Assembly (NCBI GenBank): GCA_902651635.1 | Contig: CACRSC010000012.1 | Span: forward strand, 100,060 to 164,059 | Direction: 5' to 3' | Source: Mastigamoeba balamuthi | Taxonomy: Eukaryota; Evosea; Mastigamoebida; Mastigamoebidae | DNA length: 64,000 bases | Part shown: positions 1-11,861 of the stretch, one piece after another | Numbering within the stretch: the first letter of the stretch is position 1 | Layout: each line of letters starts with the position of its first letter | Notes under the pieces: model-generated | The model's input: only the letters and a program-made list of their open reading frames with translations | The model's database searches: none | Told to the model about the DNA's origin: nothing | Made by a program: the position numbers and the translations under genes

Positions 1-1382
1 TCGCCATACATCTGTGGTGGGCACTGCGAGCTCCACGCTGGGACACACTCGCCCGAGTCGGAGCAGTAGCCCACGCCTGGGCAATTGAGCGACCGCGGGA
101 GCCATAACCCTGCATCTGTGCTGTCACGGCAGTCTGGGTCAAGGACACCTCCACAGCCACACTGGCAGCCATCACCGGACCCGAACGACCTCAGATCGCA
201 CAGTCCTGAATCCCAGCGAGGGACTGTCGACAGGCCGTGAGCTGATTGAGCTTGTTGAGATGCCTCACCAACGCAGAGCCCCTCGGCGCTGCAAACGCTC
301 TGCGGCTCGGTGCAAGAAGGCGAGAGTGGACCAGCTACAGAAGCAGAGCAGTCCGGGTCCCATTCGCCGCACATGCAATCGCAGGTGCGTCCGTCCCTAT
401 ACATGGACTTGCTGCACGACCACCCCGAGGGAACGCCTATCGCGGACGCTTTGTTAGGGCCGGGTGATTCGTGGGAGAGACAGAAGGGGCGCACACCATC
501 CATGGGCGATCCCGTGGCGCGTATCAGAACGGCAGTGGCGTTGTCCGTCACCCAGTCGGCCGCGTGCCTCGTCCAGTTGCCACCGGGTTCTCTCCAGAAC
601 GAGAGGCGAGTTTTTCTGAGGCCTCCGGCAGCGAGGTACGACAGGCGTGAGTGCGAACAGACGCTGGCCAGTCTGACGCCCACGAACAGCCTCGGGCGGA
701 GGGCGACGATGGGCGACCCGAGCGGTGCGGAGAAGAGCGCGGCAGTGCCAGAGACGAGGCTGGCGTTGGCCACCTTGTGCAAGGGGCTGGAATGCGGGCG
801 CCCTCCGTCATCCTCGTAGGCCACGACGTCGACGACGAGGGCGCGTCTTTCCCGAGCAACAACACCGAAGCAGACCTATTTACGGCAGTGAATATTCCCG
901 GGGAATCGAACGCCCAAGGGCGAGAATTCAGAGCGGCACCCTCTGGTAATTCCAGGGCACCCGCGGGGGCGTGAACAACTGGACCACCTCCACTGCGCTG
1001 GAGACCGACTCCGGGTCTGCGCCTCAACGTGAGCGAGAACGCACGCTGCGGAAACAGGACACAGGGAAGGCACCGCTACGGGATTTTCACATTTTGGTTT
1101 GTTGGGCCACACAATTCAACGGCAACCCTCCCCCCCCCGGGATGCAACCTCCAGCACACACGGCCATGGCACCGACTCACCGCCACACGTGGATGCCACG
1201 ATGGGTGCTGGCATCTCGATGAGGTCCTTGGGTCCAGCGGCCGTGTCGTAGGCTTCGCCATCGGCACACCAGTGGTCGACCTCCAGGCCCAGCCCTACGC
1301 CAGCGACGCAGCACAGCAGAGAAGCTAGTGCTGCAACGCTCGAGAAGCCAGGAAGCGGTGCCACAGTGGCCCGTGAGTGCAT
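1..1382 (-). CDS. Secreted/receptor-like protein with CxCxCG..DPDC repeats (5' part; runs off window)
   Basis: Three exons on the minus strand: 1181-1382, 940-1022 and 1-875 (open at the window edge). The start at 1382 gives a typical signal peptide with a hydrophobic core (about residues 15-32) before a Cys-containing mature start. Phases agree across both introns, and the exon 2 acceptor must lie after an in-frame TGA. Exon 3 is open for 875 nt but has no early Met. It encodes an extracellular-looking region, then two Cys-rich modules of the form C-x-C-x-C-G-x-x-D-P-D-C (about 355-389 and 129-173), each followed by C....C.S.G.CV. I recognise the module style from protist surface proteins but not the family. 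A downstream transmembrane and signalling domain may lie left of the window; that is inference. Confidence 0.7.
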
Positions 1383-1543
1383 TGCTCCAGTGTTGTTCGG
1401 CTTGGTTTGTTACCACGTGGGAATCTTGCGCAGATATACACGGGGAACGCCGTTTGACCTATCGGAACGTCACAGGTACCGTGAGAGATGCCGCTAGTCT
1501 TTGTTTCCTTCGGTTTCTTCCTCTGTGTGGCATTTCTATTCTG

Positions 1544-4500
1544 TCAGATACTCGTCGCGTCGAGGTTCCGCTGTATCGAGGTCCAGCTGACGTTGTTTGC
1601 CCCGCTGGGGGCGCTCTCCCGTGCCAGCTGCAGCTGCCGCGGCGACGGCGGCTTGCCCAGCAGAGCCGAGACGACTTTGCTGCTCTGCTGCTTGAGCGAG
1701 GCAGATGTTGTGTTGGCCACCCCTTCAATCGTCGAAGTCTTCTGCGGATACATCTGCTCCCGCTGAGGGGCCTCCTGCGGTGCCGGAGCCTGTGCGGGCG
1801 CCCCGGAGACGAGGTCGCTGTTCTGGGGCTCTGCCTGGTCGATCGGAGGCAGCGACAGCTCCAGCTCTCTGTTTGTGCCGTTTTGCATCGCGTTGTCCGC
1901 AGGGCGGGATCTCCTCTGACGAGCTCTCGGGCGAGGCCCAGTTTACCAAATCGGTGTTGCTTGGGCGGTGCAGGTAGCAGACCATGTCGGGTTTCCCCTG
2001 GGTGGGCATGGGCCCTCGGCACTCGAACTTCCAGGAAGAGTTCTCGAACCACCTGTGGTACATCGCCTCGTTGACCTGCACGCATCCCGGAACCCCCGTG
2101 TGCTCCATGCGGGCGGCGATGTTCACGGTGTCGCCCCACAGGTCGTAGGCGATCTTGCGCGTCCCGATGATGCCGGCGATGACAGGCCCTGCGTTGATGC
2201 CGATCCTGATGCGTATCGTGTGCTTGGAGCTGCGGTTGTACTCGTGCAGCGTTCCCAGCATGGCGATGGCGAACCTCATCATTCGCCTGCCGTGGTCTTC
2301 GCATCGGATGGGCACGCCGCTCACAACCATGTATGCCTGAAACAGACAGCGCAGTGCCTTCAGAAGGGGAAAGCGTGGACCGGTCGACGCACGTCACCGA
2401 TGGTTTTGATCTTCTCGACACTGAAGTTGTCCAGCTGCTCGTCCCACTGCGAGAACACGCCATTGAGCATCTCCACAATGCTCTCGGCGTCGAGTTTGGA
2501 GGACAACGTGGTGAACCCGACGATGTCAGCGAAGAGGACTGTTGCCTCCTCGAACTGGGACGCCATCAGCACGCTCGTGTCGTCCAGCTCAACGTCGTTG
2601 CCCGAAAGAGTGTTCAGGCGGTCGGCCACCTGCCTGGGGAATATGTTCAACAGCAGCTTTTCTGCCTGTGTGTCCCGTCAGCCCGGTCTATGGTGTCGCA
2701 GTGGCTCACTCTGTTACGGTGTTTGATGATCTCCTTTTCGTGGTCCACGATTGCAGTGATGTCTCGAATGAAAAGTGCGGTGGTAACCTTTCCCTTCACA
2801 GCCGTCTTTCCAACTGAGACCAATGAACTGATGTGCTTCCCCTCTGTGTTTGAGGAACTCATCAGCCAACTTAATCAAAGGAGTGAAAGGCGTACCCTTC
2901 GTTCTGATGACCACCTCACTACTGATTCTCTTGCTCATGTTCTGTTCGCCGTTCTCTCTAGGGAAAGATGAGTGTCGCCTTCCATTACTCTAGAGTACCC
3001 AAAGATGTCGTTTAGCAACTTGGCGTTGGCTTCGAGATTGTTAGGGATGACCAGGGAGACATTCTGTCGAAGAACCTCGCTCGCTTTGAAACCAGTCAGG
3101 GTCTCAGCTGCTGGGTTAAATATTTCGATCGCCCTTGTCTGGTTGCACAGTATAACAACGTCCTCGCACGCGTCCACCAACGACTTAGTTATGCGCTCTT
3201 GCTCTTTGTCTGTGAGCTCTTCGATCTCTTCAGCACTCTTGCCCATCTCCAGGTAGTCGTGAATGGACTGCACAGAGTCAAGTACGTTGACGGGAAGGAA
3301 CAACAGCATTTTAAAGACCCTTCATAGAAGTCAGCCGACTGGAGGTGAATCGATTGGCGTACTGCTCGATTTCGCTTCCAACAATAGAGACCATTTTTCG
3401 TACTACCAGGTAGAGCAAAAAGGTCACGGGAACGCAGACCCAAAACAGTGCGCTTATCAAGTTTCGGTTCCTGCTCTTTCAGTGAGAAAGAGACGTGTGG
3501 TGGTAACAAACCTCTGCTCTATCTTTTCTGTTGCCAGCTCCATGAACGCGAGGTCCTCCTGCAGCCATGCATCCAGCACGTCCCTCACAGAATACGGCTT
3601 CCGGTAGATATCGTGGACTATAGCCAGCGGAACTTCTTCGGGGGTATCAATTCTGAAGAAAAGTCAGATTCCTGTCGAGGAAAGCGGCACGAGCACAATT
3701 GTGTGTAGATGCGCGACAGGATGTCGAGGTGGTCCACATAAGATCGCAGGAACAGTCCCAATCCCGTGCAGTCTGGTATCTCAAGCTCCGGCGGACATGG
3801 TCTCTCGTACCACAGCGCTTTCAGGTCTGGGTCAGACCGAATATCTGATGAGACACCCATGGAGGAGCTCCCATACTTCAGGGCGCGATCATTTGTAATG
3901 AACCGGGTGAAGATGTCGCCGAATTTGGACACGAGTGTGCTCTGGTTCCACATAGTTGCATCCTCGACCATCAGCTCGTTAGACCACAACAGCATCTCGT
4001 TCACTGTGTTCTTGCGCGTGCCACCTGCGTTAATCGACAGACCAGCATTGGAATTTGTCCTCGAGAAGTCAATTGCCAAGACAAACACGCCAGTGCACAT
4101 GGCCATGGCGAAGAGAACCGTGAAACCGTAGAGAATGTTCAGCCTCGCCACGGATGTGAACCTTGATGTGGACGCCGTGCGCGTGTTTCCGAAGTCCATG
4201 TCCTCCTCGCTGTGGGAAGAGAGCCGCTCGTATGTATTTATGACAGTCGATTTCGGTATGTCGAGGAACAGCCTCACAGCTGCCTTGCGCTCCCTCTGTA
4301 TCTTACGGAGAACAGGCCAGAAAACCAACACCACAAAGGCAATCGCCCCCACTATCGTGGCAGGATAGAACCCGTAGAGGTACGTTTGGATCTTCTCGGC
4401 CTGGCGGACAGACATTCTTGCATAGAGGTCACCGAGTGCTCGAAGCTGTGCGACAAACACGGTGGGCCCGTTCTCCATAACAAAGCGGAACTCGTGTGTT

Positions 4501-7433
4501 GTGCGCAGGTTCTTCACGCCGAGCTTTGCGATGCTCATGTTGCAGACGCTTCGCAGGGTGTTGGCGAACATGTAGCCTGCGTCCCACCTTGGGCAAAAGA
4601 GGTCAGTCGTTCTCGAGGGCAAGGTCTCTCACTCACAGCGGCATCACTCTTACTGTTGTGTATCCAGAGTAGAAGTCCGAGATATTGTGGCGCACGTAGC
4701 TCCTCAACTGCATGTGAATGAGACGGGACTGAATTTGGATCGAGCGTACCAAGACAGCAGGATTCGCCCAGAACTGATGGACCTCCTCGAAGTTCTCTGA
4801 TTTCTGGAACATCTCCTGTGGACTCTTGATGAGAAAAGTACTGGGAATCACCAAATGTTGATCGCACGTTGAATATGTCTTGGAAGGTGTCGATCTCTTG
4901 TATAGCTCGGGCGCACTGCCGTTCGGCATCAGAGAGGTTGCCTGCAATCTGGGCCATCTCGAACTCCCTGATCTTCATGACCGCAACTGTGGAGTATCCC
5001 CTCGTCGTGATCGTCTTGGCCATATCCCTCAGAGTGCCTCTGTACTGGTCCATGGTGGAAACAGACACGGCGAAGTTAACGACACTTCCAATGACGAGTG
5101 CAGCCAGAGTTCCCAGGACGGCCATGTGGAGCCTCCCGAGCACAACACTCTTCGCAGTCTCGATCTGGCGCCTTACCGCTCGTGCGTGCGAGGACTCTTC
5201 TGAGGAGAACTGGCCCGCTGAGGCTGACGACCTGAACGAGGCAACGCTTGAGGTCATATCGAACTTTGAGCTGCTCTCTGCTCCTCCGGCAGACTGCGTT
5301 GCTTGCTCCGTTGGTACAGCCACATCTTTGCCCGACTCCTGCTCTGTCTCTGGGTGATCGTGGAAGCGGATCTTCCTCTGACTTCCGTTGAGTGATGGGG
5401 CGAATGAAGGAACGAGGGGCGTGTCGCTCATTGTCGATCCGTCGGCCATCGGTTTGATTTTGGAGGTGCTGCGGAGGTTGAGCTTTCCCTTGTGCTCGGA
5501 CCTCCTGTGCCTCTTGGACTGCTCCTCCTCGCACTGGTCCGCCAGCACCAGGACCATCTCTGCCCCCTCCTTGTTGTTCTTCAGCTCCGACAGGTGCTTC
5601 GACCACGCCCGCAGTACCCTGCCGCCCAAGGGGGTCAGAGGATCAGGGAATGCCCCAACGCGGGCTCGGCTGTCGGTGGGGTCGCGCACGTGACGCTGTG
5701 GGGGTTCTCGCGGAGGAGGTCCTGGATGATGTCGGCAGACTTCTTCTGGTGGTGGGCCGCGTCCCGGACCAGCTTCAGGAGCTGCTGCACGTCGATCGAG
5801 TCGCTGTGGGACCGCACCAGCAGCTGCCAGAACCGCGCGTTCAGGGCCCGGCACAGCTTGTGGTGCTTGGCTGCCACCGACAGCCGCACCTGGACCTCCT
5901 CCTTCTTCTCCGCCTCCTGGTTCGCGTTCTGCACGGCCTGCAGCAGGCTCGACACCAGGAACCGGGTGTCGGGCGCCGCCTTGAGCCTCTTGACGGCCCG
6001 CAGGTGCGCCACCGCCCCCAGCGTGTCGTGCCCGACCTCGAACAGCAGCATCGCGTGCTCCATGTGCACGGCAGGCTCCTTGGGGAACGCCTCCTTGCCG
6101 AGCACCACGATGTCCAGCGCGCGCGGCATCATCACCGCGGCCTTGCCGGGGTTCACGTTGTAGATCTTCCTCACCATGAACGACACCTCCTCCGGCCGCC
6201 TGAACGCCAGCCTGTCCAGCGGCACGCCGTCCGACACCCACCTCTCCCAGCTCCTCTGGTACACCAGGAACCCCACAAACCCCCCGATGCCCGCCGGCAG
6301 CAGCAGCGAGCAGCACACCGCGAACGGCACAACAGAGTCCCCCACAATCGCCGCCACGAGCTGCGGGACCGCCCCCGCCGCAAACGCGCAGCAGAACCCC
6401 CCGACGACGCAGTTGTCGAACTTCCTCCAGTACGGCAGGACGTGCCAGTGGGCCAGCACGAGGAGGGCGCTCAGCGCCAGCGCGAAGGCCGCGTGCACCC
6501 ACGGCTTGGTGTCCCACGCGAACGCCCGCGTCGCGCTGAGCACCAGCTTCACGGCCTCGAGCAGCAGCACCACGCGCGGGGTGGCGACAGAGAGTCTCCC
6601 TCCGCTTGGTGTGAATTCCCCTATGCTGTTTGTCTTTAGATGGCGTTTTTTGGACAACTGGATCATACAATAGAGAGCTGACACAAGCGAAGACCACCAG
6701 AAGCGCGATCGTGATAACGTCAACAGCAATGATCGACGAACTCTCTTTGGCATCTGAGAACCGAGATGTGAGATGGACCGGTAGGGAAGGGGAAACGAAC
6801 GGTTGAGGCAGACAAAGCAGAGGGGGAACGTGAGCAGAGGTACAACTCGAATGAAGTTCTTGAGGATAATTGCCGACCGGGTGTGAACAGAAGCCCCTTT
6901 GTAGACACGAATGTACTCGAAAGCGACAATCAGGCTTGCGATGGCGAGTACGGCCAGGGCCGATATCACAACAGCTCCAGCTGCCATCTGCGGCATCTCC
7001 GGAGCTCTGTGCCGAGACAACAGTTAGGACACTGATCGGACAACCAACCAGAGAGAGAGAGAGAGAGAGACACGTGCTGAACCTTATCAACGCGATCCAG
7101 CGGGATGCTGGCGCAATCACTGTCGACGCCGCAGCTGTCTGCTCGACAGACAGCGTGACAAACTGCAGCAAGACGAGGCTGCGGAGCCACGGCAGCAGCC
7201 TGCTGCCCTGCGCCGCGTTGATGGCGAACGCCAGCCTCTGGAACGCCCCATAGCCCGCTGCCCTCCGTCGGGCGAGAAAGATGGCTTCAGTGCCCGTCCT
7301 ACCGCCAACCCCAAACATGCGCAGAGCTTCGGCGCGTGAGCTCACCTTTGGCTGCAGATGTGTTCTGGGCATCGGACCACGCGATGCTCGAGCTCCCCCC
7401 GGTGGTCGACGATCCACCACCGATCGACGACAT
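1544..7433 (-). CDS. Receptor adenylate cyclase, TmcB-like, copy A (frameshifted)
   Basis: Multi-exon class III nucleotide cyclase. Order: N-terminal multipass membrane region, TPR-like helical region (exon 5690-6604), transmembrane segment, large extracellular loop, second transmembrane segment, PAS-like domain (about 2950-3300), catalytic domain. Supported exons include 6801-7006, 6669-6753, 5690-6604, 4868-5618, 4637-4815, 3697-4587, 3512-3652 and 2393 upward; the last exon begins at 2336. The first metal Asp lies in FADIVGFT and the second in KIKTIGD, just before the intron 2337-2392. Lys in EKIKTIG and Asp in YDLWGDTVN are the adenine-selecting residues, so ATP is the expected substrate. 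The architecture resembles TmcB/TmcC-type cyclases of ciliates and trichomonads (recollection). Compared with copy B there is one extra base near 3310-3355, giving a TAA in the upstream frame, and a frame change in the C-terminal tail near 1880-1910. It may be a pseudogene or contain assembly errors. The start is uncertain (7433, or a later Met). Confidence 0.7.
2095..2503 (-). repeat. 409-bp tract identical to 8387-8795 (gene conversion tract, copy A)
   Basis: Every base matches the second cyclase at a constant offset of 6292, including the 56-nt intron 2337-2392. Mismatches begin immediately outside the tract (2094 and 2504). Confidence 0.92.
7051..7070. repeat. (GA)10 microsatellite inside an intron of cyclase A
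   Basis: Ten perfect GA dinucleotides on the plus strand. On the coding (minus) strand they form a pyrimidine tract just after the donor of the intron that ends at 7007. Confidence 0.9.
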
Positions 7434-7839
7434 GCAGATGGTGTGCTGCGGTGAGTGGACTCTAAGTGCGCCTTAGTGACCGAGCTATCTTTTTATATTT
7501 AGGGTCGCACCCGAAGTTCCTTTTTCGCCGCCCTTTCGGCATTTTTCCTTGTTTTAGGATCTTTGATGCTTATGAACTCCGAAAAGAGATTTCACAGCTG
7601 ACCACGCACAGTGCAATGCGGGAAAAACGATGAGACACGAAGCCCAACGAATCCGCAAGGTGACAACAGAATGACGATTACCTTCTCAAAGTGCATTGAG
7701 CAATGCACTCCGAATCCGTCCAGGGTAAGGTCATACTAAGACGAACCAAATCAGACAGTGTGACCACGAAGACTTGGATACGGCATCTCAGAGAATTGTA
7801 ATGGTGAATAAAATGAAATCTGTGTTTTCTTTCTACTCA
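7434..7839. other. Intergenic, between the two cyclase copies
   Basis: About 400 bases between the 5' end of copy A and the stop codon of copy B. It holds the promoter of A and the 3' flank of B. I see no further coding sequence; poly-A-signal-like AATAAA occurs near 7807. Confidence 0.6.
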
Positions 7840-10800
7840 TCAGAGGATTGTCTCATCGAGGTTCTTTTGAATGGTCGACAGGCTGGTGTTTAGTGCACCA
7901 ATAGGCTTGTCGATTTCACTGCGTACCCTCTGTAGGAGCGATGGTGATGGTGACTTTCCGAGTAGAGTTGAGATGATCTTGCTGCTATGCTGGCTGAGTG
8001 AGATCTCTGGGTTGTCTTCACCCTCGGTTGTCGAGCTCTTTTGAGGGTAACATTCTCGAGGCCCTGTGCTGGGATCTGCATGACTTCCCGCGACCCCAGA
8101 GATAACGTCGGTAATCTGGGCTTCCGCTTTGTCGATCACAGGGACAGAGCCGGTGATCTGACTGTGTATCGTATTCTGGAGTGCGTCCGTCAAGATATCC
8201 TCGGCGTTTGGTAGTGATGCACAGGCCCAGTTTACCAACTCGGTGTTGCTCGGGCGGTGCAGGTAGCAGACCATGTCGGGTTTCCCCTGCTGGGTGGGCA
8301 TGGGGCCCCTGCACTCGAACTTCCAGGACGAGTTCTCGAACCACCGGTGGTACATCGCCTCGTTGACCTGCACGCAGCCCGGAACACCCGTGTGCTCCAT
8401 GCGGGCGGCGATGTTCACGGTGTCGCCCCACAGGTCGTAGGCGATCTTGCGCGTCCCGATGATGCCGGCGATGACAGGCCCTGCGTTGATGCCGATCCTG
8501 ATGCGTATCGTGTGCTTGGAGCTGCGGTTGTACTCGTGCAGCGTTCCCAGCATGGCGATGGCGAACCTCATCATTCGCCTGCCGTGGTCTTCGCATCGGA
8601 TGGGCACGCCGCTCACAACCATGTATGCCTGAAACAGACAGCGCAGTGCCTTCAGAAGGGGAAAGCGTGGACCGGTCGACGCACGTCACCGATGGTTTTG
8701 ATCTTCTCGACACTGAAGTTGTCCAGCTGCTCGTCCCACTGCGAGAACACGCCATTGAGCATCTCCACAATGCTCTCGGCGTCGAGTTTGGAGGATAAGG
8801 CAGTGAATCCGACGATGTCAGAGAAGAGAACAGTGGCTTGATCGAAATGAGAAGCAAGCAGCACGTTCGTATCTCCCTCTCCTGCCACAGCATTAAGGCG
8901 GTCGGCCACTTGCCTTGGAAATATGTTCAGCAGCAGCTTCTCTGCCTGAAATAAAGGCCTGAGTCAATGTACAGCTCATATTTCTCACCCTATTGCGGTG
9001 TTTGATTATCTCCTTCTCGTTGTCCATGATCGTTGTGATGTCTCTGATAAAGAGGGCTGTGGTGATTTTGTCCTTCACCACAGTTTTACCCACAGAGACG
9101 AGTGCACAGATGTTCCTTCCATCTGGTTACACAAATGTAAGAAGCAGAAGAGTATGAGACCTCACCCTTTGTCCGGATCACTACTTCGCTGCTTATTCTC
9201 TTCGCGAAGTTATTATCCTCGGTCATTCTGTATACAGCAGTTAATTCTCGGAGAATTGTATTGTGCCCCTGGGTACCCAAAGATACTGTGTAGCAATTTC
9301 TCGTTGTCCTCGACATCACAAGGAATAACCATTGAGATGTTCTGACGAAGTACTTCATTGGACTTGTAGCCTGTAAGGGTCTCCGCAGCGGGATTGAATA
9401 TTTCAATCGACCTCGACTGATTGCACAAGATGACAACGTCCTCGCACGCGTCCACAATTGACTTCGTAACTCTTTCTTGTTCCTTCTCTGTCAACTCCTC
9501 GATCTCTGCGGCACTCTTGCCCATTTCTAGATAGTCGTGGATAGACTGGACGGAATCGAGAACGTTGACAGGGAGAAACAGTAGCATTTGAAATACTCTG
9601 TGATATAAGTAAGCGTCAACAGTGAAAAGGATGGTATACTGCTCGATTTCGCGTCCAACAAGTGACACAAAGCTTCTGACCACGAAGTAGAAAAGGCAGG
9701 TGACAGGTACACAAATCCAAAACAGGGTGGTGATCAAGGTGCTGCTTCTGCACACAACGGCATGAGAACGAAAATAACGTACAATAAGGAAAGCACTTCT
9801 GTTCGGTGTTGTCAGCTGATTGCTCCAGATAAAGCAAATCGTCCTGGAGCCACCGGTCTACCACGTTTCTGATTACATACGACTGTTGGTAGTATTCACT
9901 GATTATGTTCATCGGGACTGCGTCAGGGGCGTTGATTCTGTGGATAGTTAGAGGCGTGGGATGGGAACTACAGTGATGGTACAGTTCGCTGAATATGTGG
10001 TACAGTATCTCCAGGTGGTCAATGTAAGATCGCAACAGTTGTCCCAAGCCCGCACAGTCTGGAATTTTGGCTGCAGGCGGGCAGGGCCGGAGGTACCACA
10101 GATCATACATGTCAGCGTCGGAGAGGATCGTTGAGGGAAAGCCCATGGCAGTGCTCCCATACTTCAGGGCACGATCGGTGGCGATAAAGCGTGAAAAGAT
10201 GTCCTGAAATTCCGCAACAAGCGCGCTCCGGTTCCACATGGTCGTGTCACCGACCATCATTTCGTATGACCAGAAAAGTAGTTCCCTCACAATGTTCTTG
10301 CGAGTACCGTCGGTGTTGATCGAGAGGCCGGCGTGGTCATTAGTGGTCGAAAAGTGAGTAGCAACCACAAATACACCAGTGCACATGGCCACGGCAAATA
10401 ACACTGTGAAGCCGTAGAGTATGTTCATCTTTGCCACTGATGTCAGCCTCGATTTTGATGCTGCACGCGTGTTCCCGAAGTCCATATCCTCCTCGTTATT
10501 TGTATGCGAAGAGAGACGCTCGTATGTATTGATAACTGTCGATTTCGGTATGTCGAGGAACAGCCTCACTGCTGAGTTACGTTCCCTCTGTATCATCCTA
10601 AGGACAGGCCAATACACCAGCACCACAAACGCGAGAGCCCCAGCGATGGTAGCAGGGAAGAAACCGAAAAGAAAGGTGTCGATCTTACGCGCTTGCTGCA
10701 CTGACATCTGCGCATAGAGGTCGCCGAGTGCTCGGAGCTGAGCAATGAACACAGTGGGCCCGTTCTCCATCACAAATCTGAACTCGTGTGTTGCACGCAG

Positions 10801-11796
10801 ATTCTTCACACCGAGTTCTGCAATGCTCATGTTGCACACACTTCTGACAGCGTTTGCGAACATGTACCCTGCATCCCATCTTTTCGGAAGTGAGGAATCG
10901 AAAAAGATAGCATACCGCACAGAGGGATCACTCGGAGCGTTGTGTAGCCTGAATAGAAGTCTGAGATGTTCCTGCGTACGTAACTCCTCAGCTGTGTATG
11001 TGCAGTCAGACATTGCAGGACAAGGCTCGCTCGCTCGCACAACGAGGTTCGGTGCAGCCCAGAATTCTTGAATCTGCGGGAAGATGCTCGATCTTTTAAA
11101 CATCTCCTACGTCGGTCTCTGAATGAGCTCTAGGTTGAGATTGGGACGGCTTACGTTCAGTTGGTTTTGGAAGATGTCAATCATCTCGATTGCACGATCG
11201 CATTTCAATCCGGCCTCGGTACTGTTGCCAGCAATCTGGGCCATTTCGAACTCCCTGATGTTCATAACAGCGATTGTTGAGAAGCCTCGCGTAGTGATCG
11301 TCTGCGCCATATCTATCAACGTGTTTTTGTACTGCTTCATGGTGGTCACTGACACGGAATAGTTCACGACACACCCGACAATAAGCGCAGCCAGTGTGGC
11401 CAGGACTGCCATGTGCAGCCTTCCGAGCACAGTACTCTTGGCGGTTTCGATCTGGCGTCTGACTGCTCGAGAGTGTGCAGACTCCTCTGATGCTGATGCT
11501 GATGATCTGAACGAGGAATTGGACACATTATCGAGCTTCGAGTTGATGTCGTCCCCTGTGGCAAATTCAATCCCTCCCTGAGCATTTACTTCTGGTATCA
11601 CCCGTTCCTGTTCTGTGTCCGGCTTCAATTGGTCGTGATCGTGGAAGTGGATTTTTCGTTGGTCTCCATTGATCGAGGATGAAGGGACCAGGGGCGTGTC
11701 GCTCATCGCAGTTTCGCTCGGCTTGATTTTGGAGGTACTGCGCAGGTTGAGCTTTCCCTTGTGCTCGGACATCCTGTGCCTCTTGGACTGCTCCTC
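7840..11796 (-). CDS. Receptor adenylate cyclase, TmcB-like, copy B (5' part missing at contig join)
   Basis: Tandem paralogue of the cyclase at 1544-7433. From N to C: a Ser/Thr-rich cytoplasmic linker, a transmembrane segment (about 11340-11420), an extracellular loop (about 10400-11350 plus the 9780-10380 part), a second transmembrane segment (about 9680-9760), a PAS-like domain (about 9210-9560) and a cyclase domain split by the intron 8629-8684. FSDIVGFT and KIKTIGD supply the metal Asps; EKIKTIG Lys and YDLWGDTVN Asp indicate adenylate cyclase. The C-terminal tail reads through in one frame to the stop at 7840-7842, unlike copy A. Homology to copy A ends exactly at the N at 11797, after the conserved stretch encoding SEHKGKLNLRSTSKIK and its upstream residues. 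The N-terminal multipass/TPR half is therefore absent from this assembly. Confidence 0.75.
8387..8795 (-). repeat. 409-bp tract identical to 2095-2503 (gene conversion tract, copy B)
   Basis: Partner of the identical tract in cyclase A; it includes the 3' half of one catalytic exon, the intron 8629-8684 and the start of the next exon. Confidence 0.92.
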
Positions 11797-11797
11797 N
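11797..11797. other. Single-N contig junction
   Basis: One N separates cyclase B sequence from unrelated DNA. In copy A the homologous reading frame continues for about 1.9 kb beyond this point; here it stops at the N. The join is probably of unknown true length or wrong. Confidence 0.8.
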
Positions 11798-11861
11798 GAC
11801 GATGTATCGTGGGAAGATACGAAATAATCCCCCGGACCAGATTTACGTATCTTGCTCGAAA

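Noticed and set aside
878-938. GTTCGATTCC on the minus strand, resembling a tRNA T-loop
   Set aside because: No cloverleaf, acceptor pairing or anticodon arm around it; it lies within an intron of the Cys-repeat gene.
4535-7420. A single 961-codon open frame over cyclase A
   Set aside because: It runs through several introns and changes from real to shadow reading; the spliced model explains the conserved parts better.
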